Below are positions 1 to 6,935 of a stretch of DNA of 10,448 nucleotides, in pieces. The notes beneath the pieces were generated by a model. It had not been told where the DNA came from and did no database searches. It was given only the letters and a program-made list of their open reading frames with translations. The translations under genes and the position numbers were made by a program. The DNA comes from Acidobacteriota bacterium (GTDB lineage: Bacteria > Acidobacteriota > Vicinamibacteria > Marinacidobacterales > SMYC01). Location of the stretch: contig JAJCXL010000163.1 of the NCBI GenBank assembly GCA_029263435.1, positions 1 through 10,448 of the forward strand. The letters are read 5' to 3'. How positions within the stretch are numbered: position 1 is the stretch's first letter; every line of letters begins with the position of its first letter.

Positions 1-1
1 A

Positions 2-691
2 GGCCGGATTGCTCTCGGGCTCAAACAGCTCCAAGCGGACCCGTGGAGTGCCGTGAGCTCGACCCATCGTGTGTCTCAAGTCCTCACCGGCCGCGTCAGC
101 CGGGTCGCCGATTTCGGCGCGTTCATCGAGATCTCGAACGGCATCGAAGCGCTCGCGCACGTGTCAACATTTCCTCCGACCGGCCAAGCCGACGGCTGGA
201 AGGATAGCGTCGCTCCGGGGACCGAGGTGCCGGTCGAGATCTTGAGCATCGATGCCGAGCGCAAACGCATTGGCGTCGCACTCGTCGAGGAAGGCACCGC
301 CAAAGCCGCCTCCGCCGGCAAACGCGACGGGAGCGGGAGCGCGGTTGGCGCCGGGGCTCGCCTCACGGGCAAGGTCAAGGGCCACGAGAGCTACGGCGTG
401 TTCGTCTTCCTCAACGCCGGCGCGACGGGCTTGATCCCGATGGAAGAAACGGGCTACGACCGAGAGGACGATCTGCGGAAGAAGTTTCCCGTGGGCTCCG
501 ATGTCGAAGTCGTCGTACTCGAGGTAGATGGAGACGGCCGCCGGATCCGGTTGAGCGCTAAAGCGGTTGCCCGAGCCAAGGAGAAAGACGAAGCCCGCGA
601 CTATAGCGAGCGGCAGGAACGCGGACAAAGCGGAAGCTTTGGCTCTCTGGCCGACACTCTCAGAAAAGCGATGGATAAAGGCAACCCATGA
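2..691 (+). CDS. S1 RNA-binding repeat protein, ribosomal protein S1-like (5' end outside window)
   Basis: The frame is open to the left edge. The first codons read RIALGLKQLQADPW, the typical closing strand and linker of an S1 domain, so the gene starts upstream and a GTG at 53 is not its start. Two complete S1 (OB-fold) domains follow in the 229 visible residues. The first is at about residues 28-94 (TGRVSRVADFGAFIEI, then ERKRIGVAL) and the second at about 118-187 (LTGKVKGHESYGVFV, then DGRRIRLSAKA). A charged tail ends in GSFGSLADTLRKAM. S1 repeats bind single-stranded RNA, as in ribosomal protein S1 and related translation or RNA-decay factors. The protein is presumably cytoplasmic. Whether it is rpsA itself or a smaller S1-repeat paralogue cannot be decided without the N-terminus. 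The stop overlaps the next gene's ATG (ATGA), suggesting cotranscription and coupling. Confidence 0.9.
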   Translation, partial: GRIALGLKQLQADPWSAVSSTHRVSQVLTGRVSRVADFGAFIEISNGIEALAHVSTFPPTGQADGWKDSVAPGTEVPVEILSIDAERKRIGVALVEEGTAKAASAGKRDGSGSAVGAGARLTGKVKGHESYGVFVFLNAGATGLIPMEETGYDREDDLRKKFPVGSDVEVVVLEVDGDGRRIRLSAKAVARAKEKDEARDYSERQERGQSGSFGSLADTLRKAMDKGNP

Positions 692-2745
692 TCCGACTGG
701 CACTCCTCGCCTTCGCGCTTTCGCTCGGCACGAGCGTTGTCGGTGCTCAGTCCACCCGTGCCATCGAGCTCGAGGATTACTATCGCATCGAGACTGCCGG
801 GGCTCCCGCGATCTCGCCCGACGGTCGACTCATCGCTTTCACGAGAACCTCGACCGACGAGAGTGCCAACGCGCGCCGAAGCGAGATCTGGCTCGGGCCG
901 AGCGACGGCTCCAAGCCGCCGTCTCGAATCACGAACCCCGACTACGAAGCCTTCGACCCGCGATTCGGCCCTACCGGCAAGACCCTCGTGTTCCGCTCCC
1001 CGCGCCCAACCGGCTCCATTTGGTTCTTGCGGATGGACGAAGGCGGTGAAGCCTACGCCATCGACGGCATAGAGGAGATACCCACGTTCTCGCCCGACGG
1101 AAAGTGGGCGGCGTTTACGAAGCCGACCCCACCTGAGACGAAACGACCAGAGAAGACCGCGCTCGAACGAAAGCTCGACGAGCGCTTCACGGGCCGGATC
1201 TACGACTGGATGCAGTTTCGATACGATCGACGCGGCTACCTTCCGGACCCGGAAGATCCTCACGAGACGCCGCCGAAAGAGCTCTATGTCGTCGCCATCG
1301 ATGGCGGCGAGCCAACCCAGGTCACCGAGCTCGGCGTCGACGTGGTCGATTTCGCCTGGAGCCCCGACAGCGAACGGCTGGTCTTCACCGCGGACGCTCA
1401 CCAACGTGACGAGTACGTCTACCCTCGCGCGGATTTGTGGCTCGTGTCACGAAGCGGCGATCTCCGCCGCCTCACTGACGACGGCTACAACCACTCGGCA
1501 CCAACGTTCGCTCCCGACGGCGCACGCATCGCGTTTCGAAGGATCCGCGGGCTGAGCCTCGTCATCGAAGCGCAACAACACCAAGGAGCGCCGCTCGACG
1601 TTTTCACGATGGCACTCGCGAGCGAGACGATGACGAACGTGACCGCCGAGTGGGAGCTTCGCCCAGGGGCACCACGTTTCGCTCCCAACGCCACCAAGAT
1701 CTATTTCGACGCCGGCGTGGGTGGAAACGCGCATTTGTTCGAAGCCAACTCCGATGGCTCGGGCGTCACTCAGCTGACTCACGGCGACCGGCGCCTGTCG
1801 GCGTTCTCGTTCACGACGGACTTCACCCGCATCGCCTTCGCGGGTGAGACCCCCGCGCATCCCGCGGAGATCTTCACGTCTCGACTCGACGGCTCCGAGG
1901 AGCGAAAGATCTCCTTGCTCAACGACGCGTGGCTCAGCGCCGTCTCGCTCGCGGCACCGGAGCAACTCGTCTTTCCCAGCAACGACGGCACCGAGATCGA
2001 GGGCTGGTATCTCCGGCCACCTACAGGCACATCCGACCCCCACCCGCTCATTCTCGCCATCCACGGAGGCCCTCACGGCGCCTACGGCAATCGCTTCATG
2101 TTCGAGTTTCAGTTGTGGGCCGCGAACGGCTACGGGGTCGTTTACACGAACCCTCGAGGCTCATCGGGCTACGGAGAGGACTTTCTGTACGCCACCTGGG
2201 GCGGCTGGGGACTCAAGGATACGGAGGACGTGCTCGCCGGCGCCGACTACGTCATCGAGCACTACCCGATTGACGCGCGTCGCACCGGCGTCACCGGCTA
2301 CTCCTATGGCGGGTTTCTCACGAACTGGATCCTCGGCCAAACGACACGATTCGCCGCCGCGATCTCGGGCGCAGGGATCTCGAACTGGGTGAGCGATTAC
2401 GCGACCGCCGATATCCCCCGGACGAAGGAGAGCGAGTTCTACGGGCCTCCGTGGCAAGAAGAGAGTGGAGCGCTCTTGCGACGGCTATCTCCCATTACCT
2501 ATGTCGGCAAGATGCGAACGCCCACGCTGTTCATTCATGGTGAGTCCGACTTCCGCGTTCCCATCGAGCAAGCGGAGCAAATGTACGTCTCGTTGAAGAA
2601 ACAAAACGTCCCCGCGAAAATGATCCGCTACCCCGATTCCTATCATGGCGGCTGGGCACCTTGGGACATGGTCCATCGCTACCATCATGGGCTGCGGTGG
2701 TGGAGCCACTACTTCGGAGCCAACGCCCCGACCACTCAGCAGTAA
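688..2745 (+). CDS. Secreted S9 family (prolyl oligopeptidase/acylaminoacyl-peptidase type) serine peptidase
   Basis: This is a 685-residue protein. A Sec signal peptide spans residues 1-20 with predicted cleavage VGA|QS. An N-terminal beta-propeller of PD40/WD-like blades follows (repeated patterns such as SPDGRLIAFT, SPDGKWAAFT, SPDSERLVFT and APDGARIAF). An alpha/beta hydrolase domain begins at about residue 430. The oxyanion motif HGGP is at 459-462, the nucleophile Ser539 is in GYSYGGF, Asp621 is in GESDFRVP, and His653 is in SYHGGW. The full catalytic triad is therefore present. In the S9 family the propeller admits only short peptides to the active site, so the likely role is hydrolysis of oligopeptides in the periplasm or outside. 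The ATG at 688 overlaps the S1 gene stop, and an AAAGG ribosome binding site lies 6 bases upstream. The 3' end faces the M28 peptidase gene with one base between the stops. The exact specificity (DPP-IV-like, acylaminoacyl or prolyl) is not resolved. Confidence 0.95.
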   Translation: MIRLALLAFALSLGTSVVGAQSTRAIELEDYYRIETAGAPAISPDGRLIAFTRTSTDESANARRSEIWLGPSDGSKPPSRITNPDYEAFDPRFGPTGKTLVFRSPRPTGSIWFLRMDEGGEAYAIDGIEEIPTFSPDGKWAAFTKPTPPETKRPEKTALERKLDERFTGRIYDWMQFRYDRRGYLPDPEDPHETPPKELYVVAIDGGEPTQVTELGVDVVDFAWSPDSERLVFTADAHQRDEYVYPRADLWLVSRSGDLRRLTDDGYNHSAPTFAPDGARIAFRRIRGLSLVIEAQQHQGAPLDVFTMALASETMTNVTAEWELRPGAPRFAPNATKIYFDAGVGGNAHLFEANSDGSGVTQLTHGDRRLSAFSFTTDFTRIAFAGETPAHPAEIFTSRLDGSEERKISLLNDAWLSAVSLAAPEQLVFPSNDGTEIEGWYLRPPTGTSDPHPLILAIHGGPHGAYGNRFMFEFQLWAANGYGVVYTNPRGSSGYGEDFLYATWGGWGLKDTEDVLAGADYVIEHYPIDARRTGVTGYSYGGFLTNWILGQTTRFAAAISGAGISNWVSDYATADIPRTKESEFYGPPWQEESGALLRRLSPITYVGKMRTPTLFIHGESDFRVPIEQAEQMYVSLKKQNVPAKMIRYPDSYHGGWAPWDMVHRYHHGLRWWSHYFGANAPTTQQ

Positions 2746-2746
2746 A

Positions 2747-4573
2747 TTACGGCCACTGCGTCAAGTGGATCTTGAACTCGAGGATGCGGTCGTCGCGCCT
2801 GACTTTCGCGCTCACCATCTCGCCGGGCCGACGCTGTTGAATGAGCGCACCCGCGCGTCCGCCAGAGCGGACCGAGCGACCGTCGAGCTCCAATAACACG
2901 TCCCCCGCTCGAAGTCCGGCGCGAGCGGCAGGGCTGTCCTCCGCGATATAGGAGAACCGAACCCCGTCGCCTTGGAAGGTGTTGTCGACCCCGACCCCAA
3001 AGTACGCCCGCTGTGCCGCGCGTCGAGAAACGATCTCGCGATTCTGCCCGGCGAGAACAGGTCGGTCCTGCGCTCGAAGAAGAAAGTTCGACATGTTGAA
3101 GCCGACCTCGATGACGTTCTCCATGCCTTCGAAATTGATGAACTGAGGATCGTCGGTCGGCTTGTGGTAGTCGCCATGTAGGCCGGTAAAAAAGAACAAC
3201 GCCGGAACGCCGGCCCGAATGAACGAAGCGTGGTCGCTGGCCGCTTCGGCGGCAAACCGGCTCGATAGAGTCAACTCCTGCTGCTCCGCGAAACGCGTCA
3301 GGGTGTCGCGTAGCCCGGGAGCCAAATCGACACCTCCCACGAAGAGACGTTGATGTCTCAGCCGCCCGATCATGTCGAGGTTGATCATGGCCACGACGTC
3401 TTCGAGATTCCTGGTGCCGGTTCCGGTGTAGTGATACGAGCCTCTTAGCCCGAGCTCTTCACCGGCGAAGGCGGCGAAGACGATCCCGCGCGGCCGATAC
3501 GTCACCGAGGAGAACATCCGGGCGAGCTCCATGACACCGGCAACACCGGAGGCGTTGTCATCAGCGCCATTGTGGACTTGACCGCTCGCACCGCGTTCCC
3601 GGCTTCCTTGCTGACCGAGTCCGAGGTGATCGTAGTGCGCGCCGATGATCAAGTGCTCGCTCGAGCCGCTCGGTGAGGGGGGCAAGAAGCCGACGACGTT
3701 CGAGACCTCGACGAGCGTGCTGCGAACGTCAATCGATAAGTCGACGCCGACCCCTTCGATCTCGAACGAGCGAGGCTCGAGGTCCTGATCGATGCGCTGC
3801 TGGACTTGCTTCAAGTCGACGCCGGACGCTTTCAAGAGCTCCTCAGCGAAGGCCCGCCGCATGTGCAACATCGGAACCGGCATCCGTTCAGTACCGACGT
3901 CGGCGCCGAACGGAATGAGACGATCCCGCTTGTGATGCAGTGGCCCATTCACGAGGATCACGCCGGCAGCCCCGTGGCTAATGGCGTTTTCAGCCTTGCG
4001 CACGAAGGTCGCGTGCCAGCCATCCGGCTCGAAGGGTCCTCGTTCGAGAGACTGCCCCGGGACGTGGCGAAGCACCACGACGACCTTGCCGTCCACGTCG
4101 AGGCCGCGATAATCGTCGTAGTCGAACTCGGGCGCCGTCACTCCGTAGCCCGCGAAGACCAGTGGCGCTTCGACCTCGCCGGCGGAGCTGAAAGTCATGA
4201 GCTCGAAATCGGCGTGGTTCTCGAGGGGAAGCTCCCGCTCCGAAAAGCGAATCGAGACCTTGGTGCGCTGGCCGACTTCCTTGCCCGTCATCACCCGAAA
4301 GCGTTGAAAGTAGCTTCCGGAGTCGCCCATGGGCTGAAGCTCCAACGCCTCGAACTCCGCTGCGACGTATTGGGCCGCTTTCGCGAGCCCGGCACTTCCG
4401 TTGCCGCGACCGCCGAGCTCGTCTGAGGCGAGAAACCCGACGTGCCGCTCGAGCTGCTCTCGCTCGACATTTGGCTTCTGTTGGGCTCGAACGGGACGAA
4501 CGAACGTGTGAGCGCCCGTCGCGACGAGTGCGACGCTGATGCCCAAAGCGTGACGGACTGTAGCTATTCTCAA
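2747..4573 (-). CDS. Secreted M28 zinc aminopeptidase with PA and C-terminal PDZ domains
   Basis: This is a 608-residue exported metallopeptidase. A signal peptide spans residues 1-30 (VRA|QQ). A helical lid-like segment is followed by a protease-associated (PA) domain at about 130-245 (PLVFAGYGVTAPEFDYDDY, GAAGVILVNGP). The M28 catalytic domain covers about 285-500 and a PDZ domain about 522-606 (YFGVGV, AEDSPAARAGLRAGDVLLEL). All ligands of the two-zinc site expected for M28 are visible: His313 (AHYDHLG), Asp338 (GADDNASG), Glu372/Glu373 (GEELG), Asp400 (NLDMIGR) and His470 (DYHKPTDD). It would remove N-terminal residues from peptides outside the cytoplasm. The start is a TTG: the next in-frame stop lies only 8 codons upstream, no ATG exists near it, and GGTGAT sits 6 bases before the TTG. 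The gene lies downstream of the RNase H gene with a 143-base gap that contains a possible own promoter. It complements the convergent S9 peptidase. Confidence 0.95.
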   Translation of the reverse strand: MRIATVRHALGISVALVATGAHTFVRPVRAQQKPNVEREQLERHVGFLASDELGGRGNGSAGLAKAAQYVAAEFEALELQPMGDSGSYFQRFRVMTGKEVGQRTKVSIRFSERELPLENHADFELMTFSSAGEVEAPLVFAGYGVTAPEFDYDDYRGLDVDGKVVVVLRHVPGQSLERGPFEPDGWHATFVRKAENAISHGAAGVILVNGPLHHKRDRLIPFGADVGTERMPVPMLHMRRAFAEELLKASGVDLKQVQQRIDQDLEPRSFEIEGVGVDLSIDVRSTLVEVSNVVGFLPPSPSGSSEHLIIGAHYDHLGLGQQGSRERGASGQVHNGADDNASGVAGVMELARMFSSVTYRPRGIVFAAFAGEELGLRGSYHYTGTGTRNLEDVVAMINLDMIGRLRHQRLFVGGVDLAPGLRDTLTRFAEQQELTLSSRFAAEAASDHASFIRAGVPALFFFTGLHGDYHKPTDDPQFINFEGMENVIEVGFNMSNFLLRAQDRPVLAGQNREIVSRRAAQRAYFGVGVDNTFQGDGVRFSYIAEDSPAARAGLRAGDVLLELDGRSVRSGGRAGALIQQRRPGEMVSAKVRRDDRILEFKIHLTQWP

Positions 4574-4579
4574 ATGAGT

Positions 4580-4585
4580 ATCACC
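4580..4585 (-). promoter_or_regulatory. Ribosome binding site supporting the TTG start of the M28 peptidase
   Basis: The reverse strand reads GGTGAT six bases before the TTG at 4573. This matches part of the sequence complementary to the 16S rRNA 3' tail (AAGGAGGTGATC). It supports the otherwise unusual start codon. Confidence 0.5.
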
Positions 4586-4677
4586 GTCGAAAGATCATCC
4601 GCCGACTCGGCCGGATAGTCGCGAGTCGAAGACTCTGTAGGTTCTTCAGTTGAAGTGTCGATGAGCTCCCAGCAATC

Positions 4678-4706
4678 AGTATAGGTCGCCTGGGAGGAAC
4701 ATCCAA
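4678..4706 (-). promoter_or_regulatory. Possible sigma70-type promoter for the M28 peptidase gene
   Basis: On the reverse strand a good -10 box, TATACT (4683-4678, 5 of 6 matches to consensus), lies 17 bases from a weak -35, TTGGAT (4706-4701, 3 of 6). It lies in the gap after the RNase H gene and would leave a leader of about 100 bases. That leader contains a 5-bp inverted repeat with a 3-base loop (GAGTC-GAA-GACTC, 4623-4635). This is seen in sequence only; the -35 is poor and the promoter is unproven. Confidence 0.35.
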
Positions 4707-4716
4707 AGCCAAGAGC

Positions 4717-5385
4717 TCACTCGAATAACGGCAGGAGCCTGGGCTCGAGCTCGGTCAACACTTTCCACCCCCAGCTCCTTCGGGTCTCCTCGGGAAAGCA
4801 GCGATAGCGGGCGTAGTAGCGACGAAGAAAGTCAGCCGTCGCAGCGTTGACATAGCCGCCGCCTCGGATGGGTCCGAACTCGTCGTCATAGCGGGCCGCG
4901 ATACCGGAGAAACGCTCATCACGAGCGACTTTGGCCAGGATGGAGGCCGCAGCGACGCTCACGTGGTGCGTCTCCCCAAAGTTGCGTGCCTCCAGATGCG
5001 GGTAGCGCGCCTGAAGCCCCCCGAAGACTTTCTCGCCATCGGCGATGATCCGACGCACCGGCACCGAGCGGTCGATGATGCGAGTGGCGGCGATGCGCTC
5101 GAGCTCGTTCAAGAGTCCTTGGTCGCAATAGCGATCGACTTCATCGTGCTCGAAGACCTCGACGTGGATGTCATCGGCGAGGCGTTCGATGTGTCGGCCC
5201 AGCTCCGCTCGCCGCTCCCTCGCTTGCGCGCCCGCACCGAACTCCTTGGAGTCCGCCACTCCGCGACGCGTCAACGCGGACGCGGCCTGAGGTCGAAGGG
5301 CGACGCCGCAAACGACCAAAGGGCCCAACACCGGTCCGCGACCGGCCTCGTCTATGCCGAGAATCACCCGCTCATGCTTTCGCAA
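4717..5385 (-). CDS. rnhB: Type-2 ribonuclease H (RNase HII-like) with DEDE-type active site
   Basis: This endoribonuclease cuts RNA in RNA-DNA hybrids and at ribonucleotides misincorporated in DNA; it acts in the cytoplasm. From the chosen TTG at 5385 it has 222 residues. The opening motif GIDEAGRGPVLGPLVV carries Asp12 and Glu13. DSKEF follows (Asp45), then the third acidic residue Asp116 (RIIADGEKVFGG), then SVAAASILAKVARDERF. A C-terminal block, GGGYVNAATADFLRRYY and FPEETRRSWGW, resembles archaeal RNase HII more than typical bacterial RnhB. The fourth catalytic Asp (KGD or KAD in RNase HII) aligns to Glu138 (FGETHHVSVAAAS), as in RNase HIII, but there is no N-terminal TBP-like domain of RNase HIII. 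The open frame extends to a TTG at 5457, but that adds only a poorly matching segment. AGGGA lies six bases before the TTG at 5385, close to the conserved core. A GTG at 5367 is a second option. Confidence 0.92.
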   Translation of the reverse strand: MRKHERVILGIDEAGRGPVLGPLVVCGVALRPQAASALTRRGVADSKEFGAGAQARERRAELGRHIERLADDIHVEVFEHDEVDRYCDQGLLNELERIAATRIIDRSVPVRRIIADGEKVFGGLQARYPHLEARNFGETHHVSVAAASILAKVARDERFSGIAARYDDEFGPIRGGGYVNAATADFLRRYYARYRCFPEETRRSWGWKVLTELEPRLLPLFE

Positions 5386-5391
5386 TAGGAG

Positions 5392-5396
5392 TCCCT
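5392..5396 (-). promoter_or_regulatory. Ribosome binding site deciding the RNase H start
   Basis: AGGGA on the reverse strand ends six bases before the TTG at 5385. This favours that codon over the TTG at 5457 that opens the longest frame. Confidence 0.45.
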
Positions 5397-5397
5397 G

Positions 5398-5427
5398 TTG
5401 CAACGATGACGGGGCAAGGGCTAAAAG
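5398..5427 (+). promoter_or_regulatory. Weak possible promoter for the four-gene oxidoreductase set
   Basis: TTGCAA (5398-5403) and TAAAAG (5422-5427) are separated by 18 bases, each matching 4 of 6 consensus positions. The pair lies in the divergent gap between the RNase H and oxidoreductase genes. A perfect 5-bp dyad, GACTC-G-GAGTC (5468-5478), overlaps the downstream ribosome binding site and could be an operator. The evidence is marginal. Confidence 0.2.
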
Positions 5428-5480
5428 TATGAGCCAACTCACAGCTGCACCTCTCAAAAATCACAGAGACTCGGAGTCCG

Positions 5481-6935
5481 ATGAGCAAACCATCCAAAGG
5501 ACAAGGCAAGTACAACGTCGTCGTCATCGGTGCCGGAACAGCAGGACTGGTGACGTCCGCCGGGACAGTCGGCCTCGGCGGCCGGGCGGCGTTGATTGAA
5601 GCAAAAAAAATGGGCGGAGACTGTCTCAACTACGGTTGCGTGCCCTCGAAAGCTCTCATCGCCTCTGCCAAACTCATTCAGAGGATCCGCCACGCGGAGA
5701 CGATGGGGCTGGAGCCGACGGAGCCTTCGTTTCGTTTCGAGAAAGTGTTCGAGCGGATGCGGAAGCGGCGGGCCAAGATCGAGCCGCATGATTCCGTCGA
5801 GAGGTTCGAAGGGCTCGGGGTCGACGTGTTTCAAGGTCGAGCAAAATTCGTCTCGCCCCACGAGGTCGAGATCGACGACGGCACTCGGCTGACCGGAAGA
5901 AATTTCGTCATCGCCACCGGCACGCGAGCGCTGGTCCTCCCCATTCCCGGCCTCGACACGGTGCCCTTCCACACGAACGAGACCATCTTCGACGAAATGC
6001 ATGAGGCCCCTCGATCCATCATGATCCTCGGTGGGGGGCCCATTGGCTGTGAGTTCGCGCAAGTGATGCGCCGGCTCGGCGTCGAAGTCCAGCTCGTGGA
6101 GCTAGCGCCGCGGCTCCTCCCTCGGGACGACACCGATGCGAGCGCGCTCATCGCCAAACGCTTCGCGGATGAAGGCATCCAAGTCCATATCGGGACCAAG
6201 GCGACCCGATTCGAGCGCCAAGGTGAGCTCACCATCGCGACCGTCGAAGACCAAGACGGCGAGCGGCAGATCTCGGCGGAGGCGCTTCTGGTCGCGACCG
6301 GTCGAACCCCCAACGTCGAGGGCTTGGGGCTCGAACAAGCCGGAGTGGAGTTCACCCGCCGCGGGGTCACCGTCGACAAGACCCTGACGACCTCTCAATC
6401 TCACATCTTCGCCTGCGGAGATATCGCCGGGCCTTATCAGTTCACCCACACGGCGGACTACCAAGCTCGTATCGTCATTAGAAATATCCTCATCCCGTGG
6501 GTGAAAGCGAAGGCCGACTACACCTGGGTGCCGTGGGTGACCTATACCGACCCCGAAGTCGCGCATTGCGGGTTGACCGAAGAGCAAGCGGAGAAAGACA
6601 ACGTCGCCTACGACGTCTACCGCTTCGATTGGGACGACCTCGATCGAGCAATCACGGATAGCGAGACGACCGGGTTCATCAAAATCCTCACCAAGAAAGG
6701 AAAGGACGCCATCGTGGGCGCCACCGTGACCGGCGTCCACGCGGGAGAAGTCATGCATGAAGTCCTGGTCGCGGCTAAGCACGGTATCGGACTATCGAAG
6801 CTTTCCAGCACGATCCACGCGTACCCCACGCTGTCGTCATCCATCCAACGCGTCGCGGACTCCTTCCAGAAAACGCGGTTGACCCCGACCGCCGCCGCCG
6901 TGTTCAAGTGGCTCTATCGCCGGAGGCGAGCCTGA
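5481..6935 (+). CDS. Mercuric-reductase-like FAD-dependent pyridine nucleotide-disulfide oxidoreductase
   Basis: This 484-residue protein belongs to the class I flavin disulfide reductases (lipoamide dehydrogenase, glutathione reductase, MerA). The FAD-binding motif VVIGAGTAG is at residues 14-22. The redox-active disulfide Cys48/Cys53 lies in GGDCLNYGCVPSK, the NAD(P)-binding motif GGGPIGCE at 184-191, and the second FAD motif ACGDIAG at 311-317. The dimerisation domain runs from about 350 to the end. In the segment TIHAYPTLSSS the position of the catalytic His of lipoamide dehydrogenase is Tyr448, as in MerA-like proteins. The partner Glu position is Ser453. It has no N-terminal heavy-metal-associated domain and no C-terminal vicinal cysteines, so it is not a true MerA. 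It would pass electrons from NAD(P)H through FAD to an unknown disulfide or other acceptor. The ATG is preceded by GGAG four bases away. The next gene overlaps its stop (TGATG). Confidence 0.93.
   Translation: MSKPSKGQGKYNVVVIGAGTAGLVTSAGTVGLGGRAALIEAKKMGGDCLNYGCVPSKALIASAKLIQRIRHAETMGLEPTEPSFRFEKVFERMRKRRAKIEPHDSVERFEGLGVDVFQGRAKFVSPHEVEIDDGTRLTGRNFVIATGTRALVLPIPGLDTVPFHTNETIFDEMHEAPRSIMILGGGPIGCEFAQVMRRLGVEVQLVELAPRLLPRDDTDASALIAKRFADEGIQVHIGTKATRFERQGELTIATVEDQDGERQISAEALLVATGRTPNVEGLGLEQAGVEFTRRGVTVDKTLTTSQSHIFACGDIAGPYQFTHTADYQARIVIRNILIPWVKAKADYTWVPWVTYTDPEVAHCGLTEEQAEKDNVAYDVYRFDWDDLDRAITDSETTGFIKILTKKGKDAIVGATVTGVHAGEVMHEVLVAAKHGIGLSKLSSTIHAYPTLSSSIQRVADSFQKTRLTPTAAAVFKWLYRRRRA
6922..6926 (+). 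promoter_or_regulatory. Ribosome binding site deciding the VTT protein start
   Basis: GGAGG lies eight bases before the ATG at 6935, inside the end of the oxidoreductase gene. It supports that ATG over the upstream in-frame GTG at 6908. Confidence 0.6.

Noticed and set aside
164..703. Long antisense frame opposite the S1 gene, and similar long frames opposite the S9, oxidoreductase and MBL genes
   Set aside because: They follow from GC-rich codon usage on the real genes. They have no ribosome binding sites, domains or sensible protein composition.
4644..4655. CTTCAGTTGAAG inverted repeat as a terminator
   Set aside because: The loop would be only two bases and no T-tract follows on either strand.
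5386..5457. Hydrophobic N-terminal extension of the RNase H that could look like a signal peptide
   Set aside because: RNase H acts on nucleic acid in the cytoplasm, and the conserved core starts shortly after the TTG at 5385, which has its own AGGGA. The extension is probably the divergent regulatory region.
6908..6934. GTG start for the VTT protein
   Set aside because: The ATG at 6935 has a GGAGG site at good distance and a stop-start overlap. The extra nine residues overlap the oxidoreductase C-terminus.
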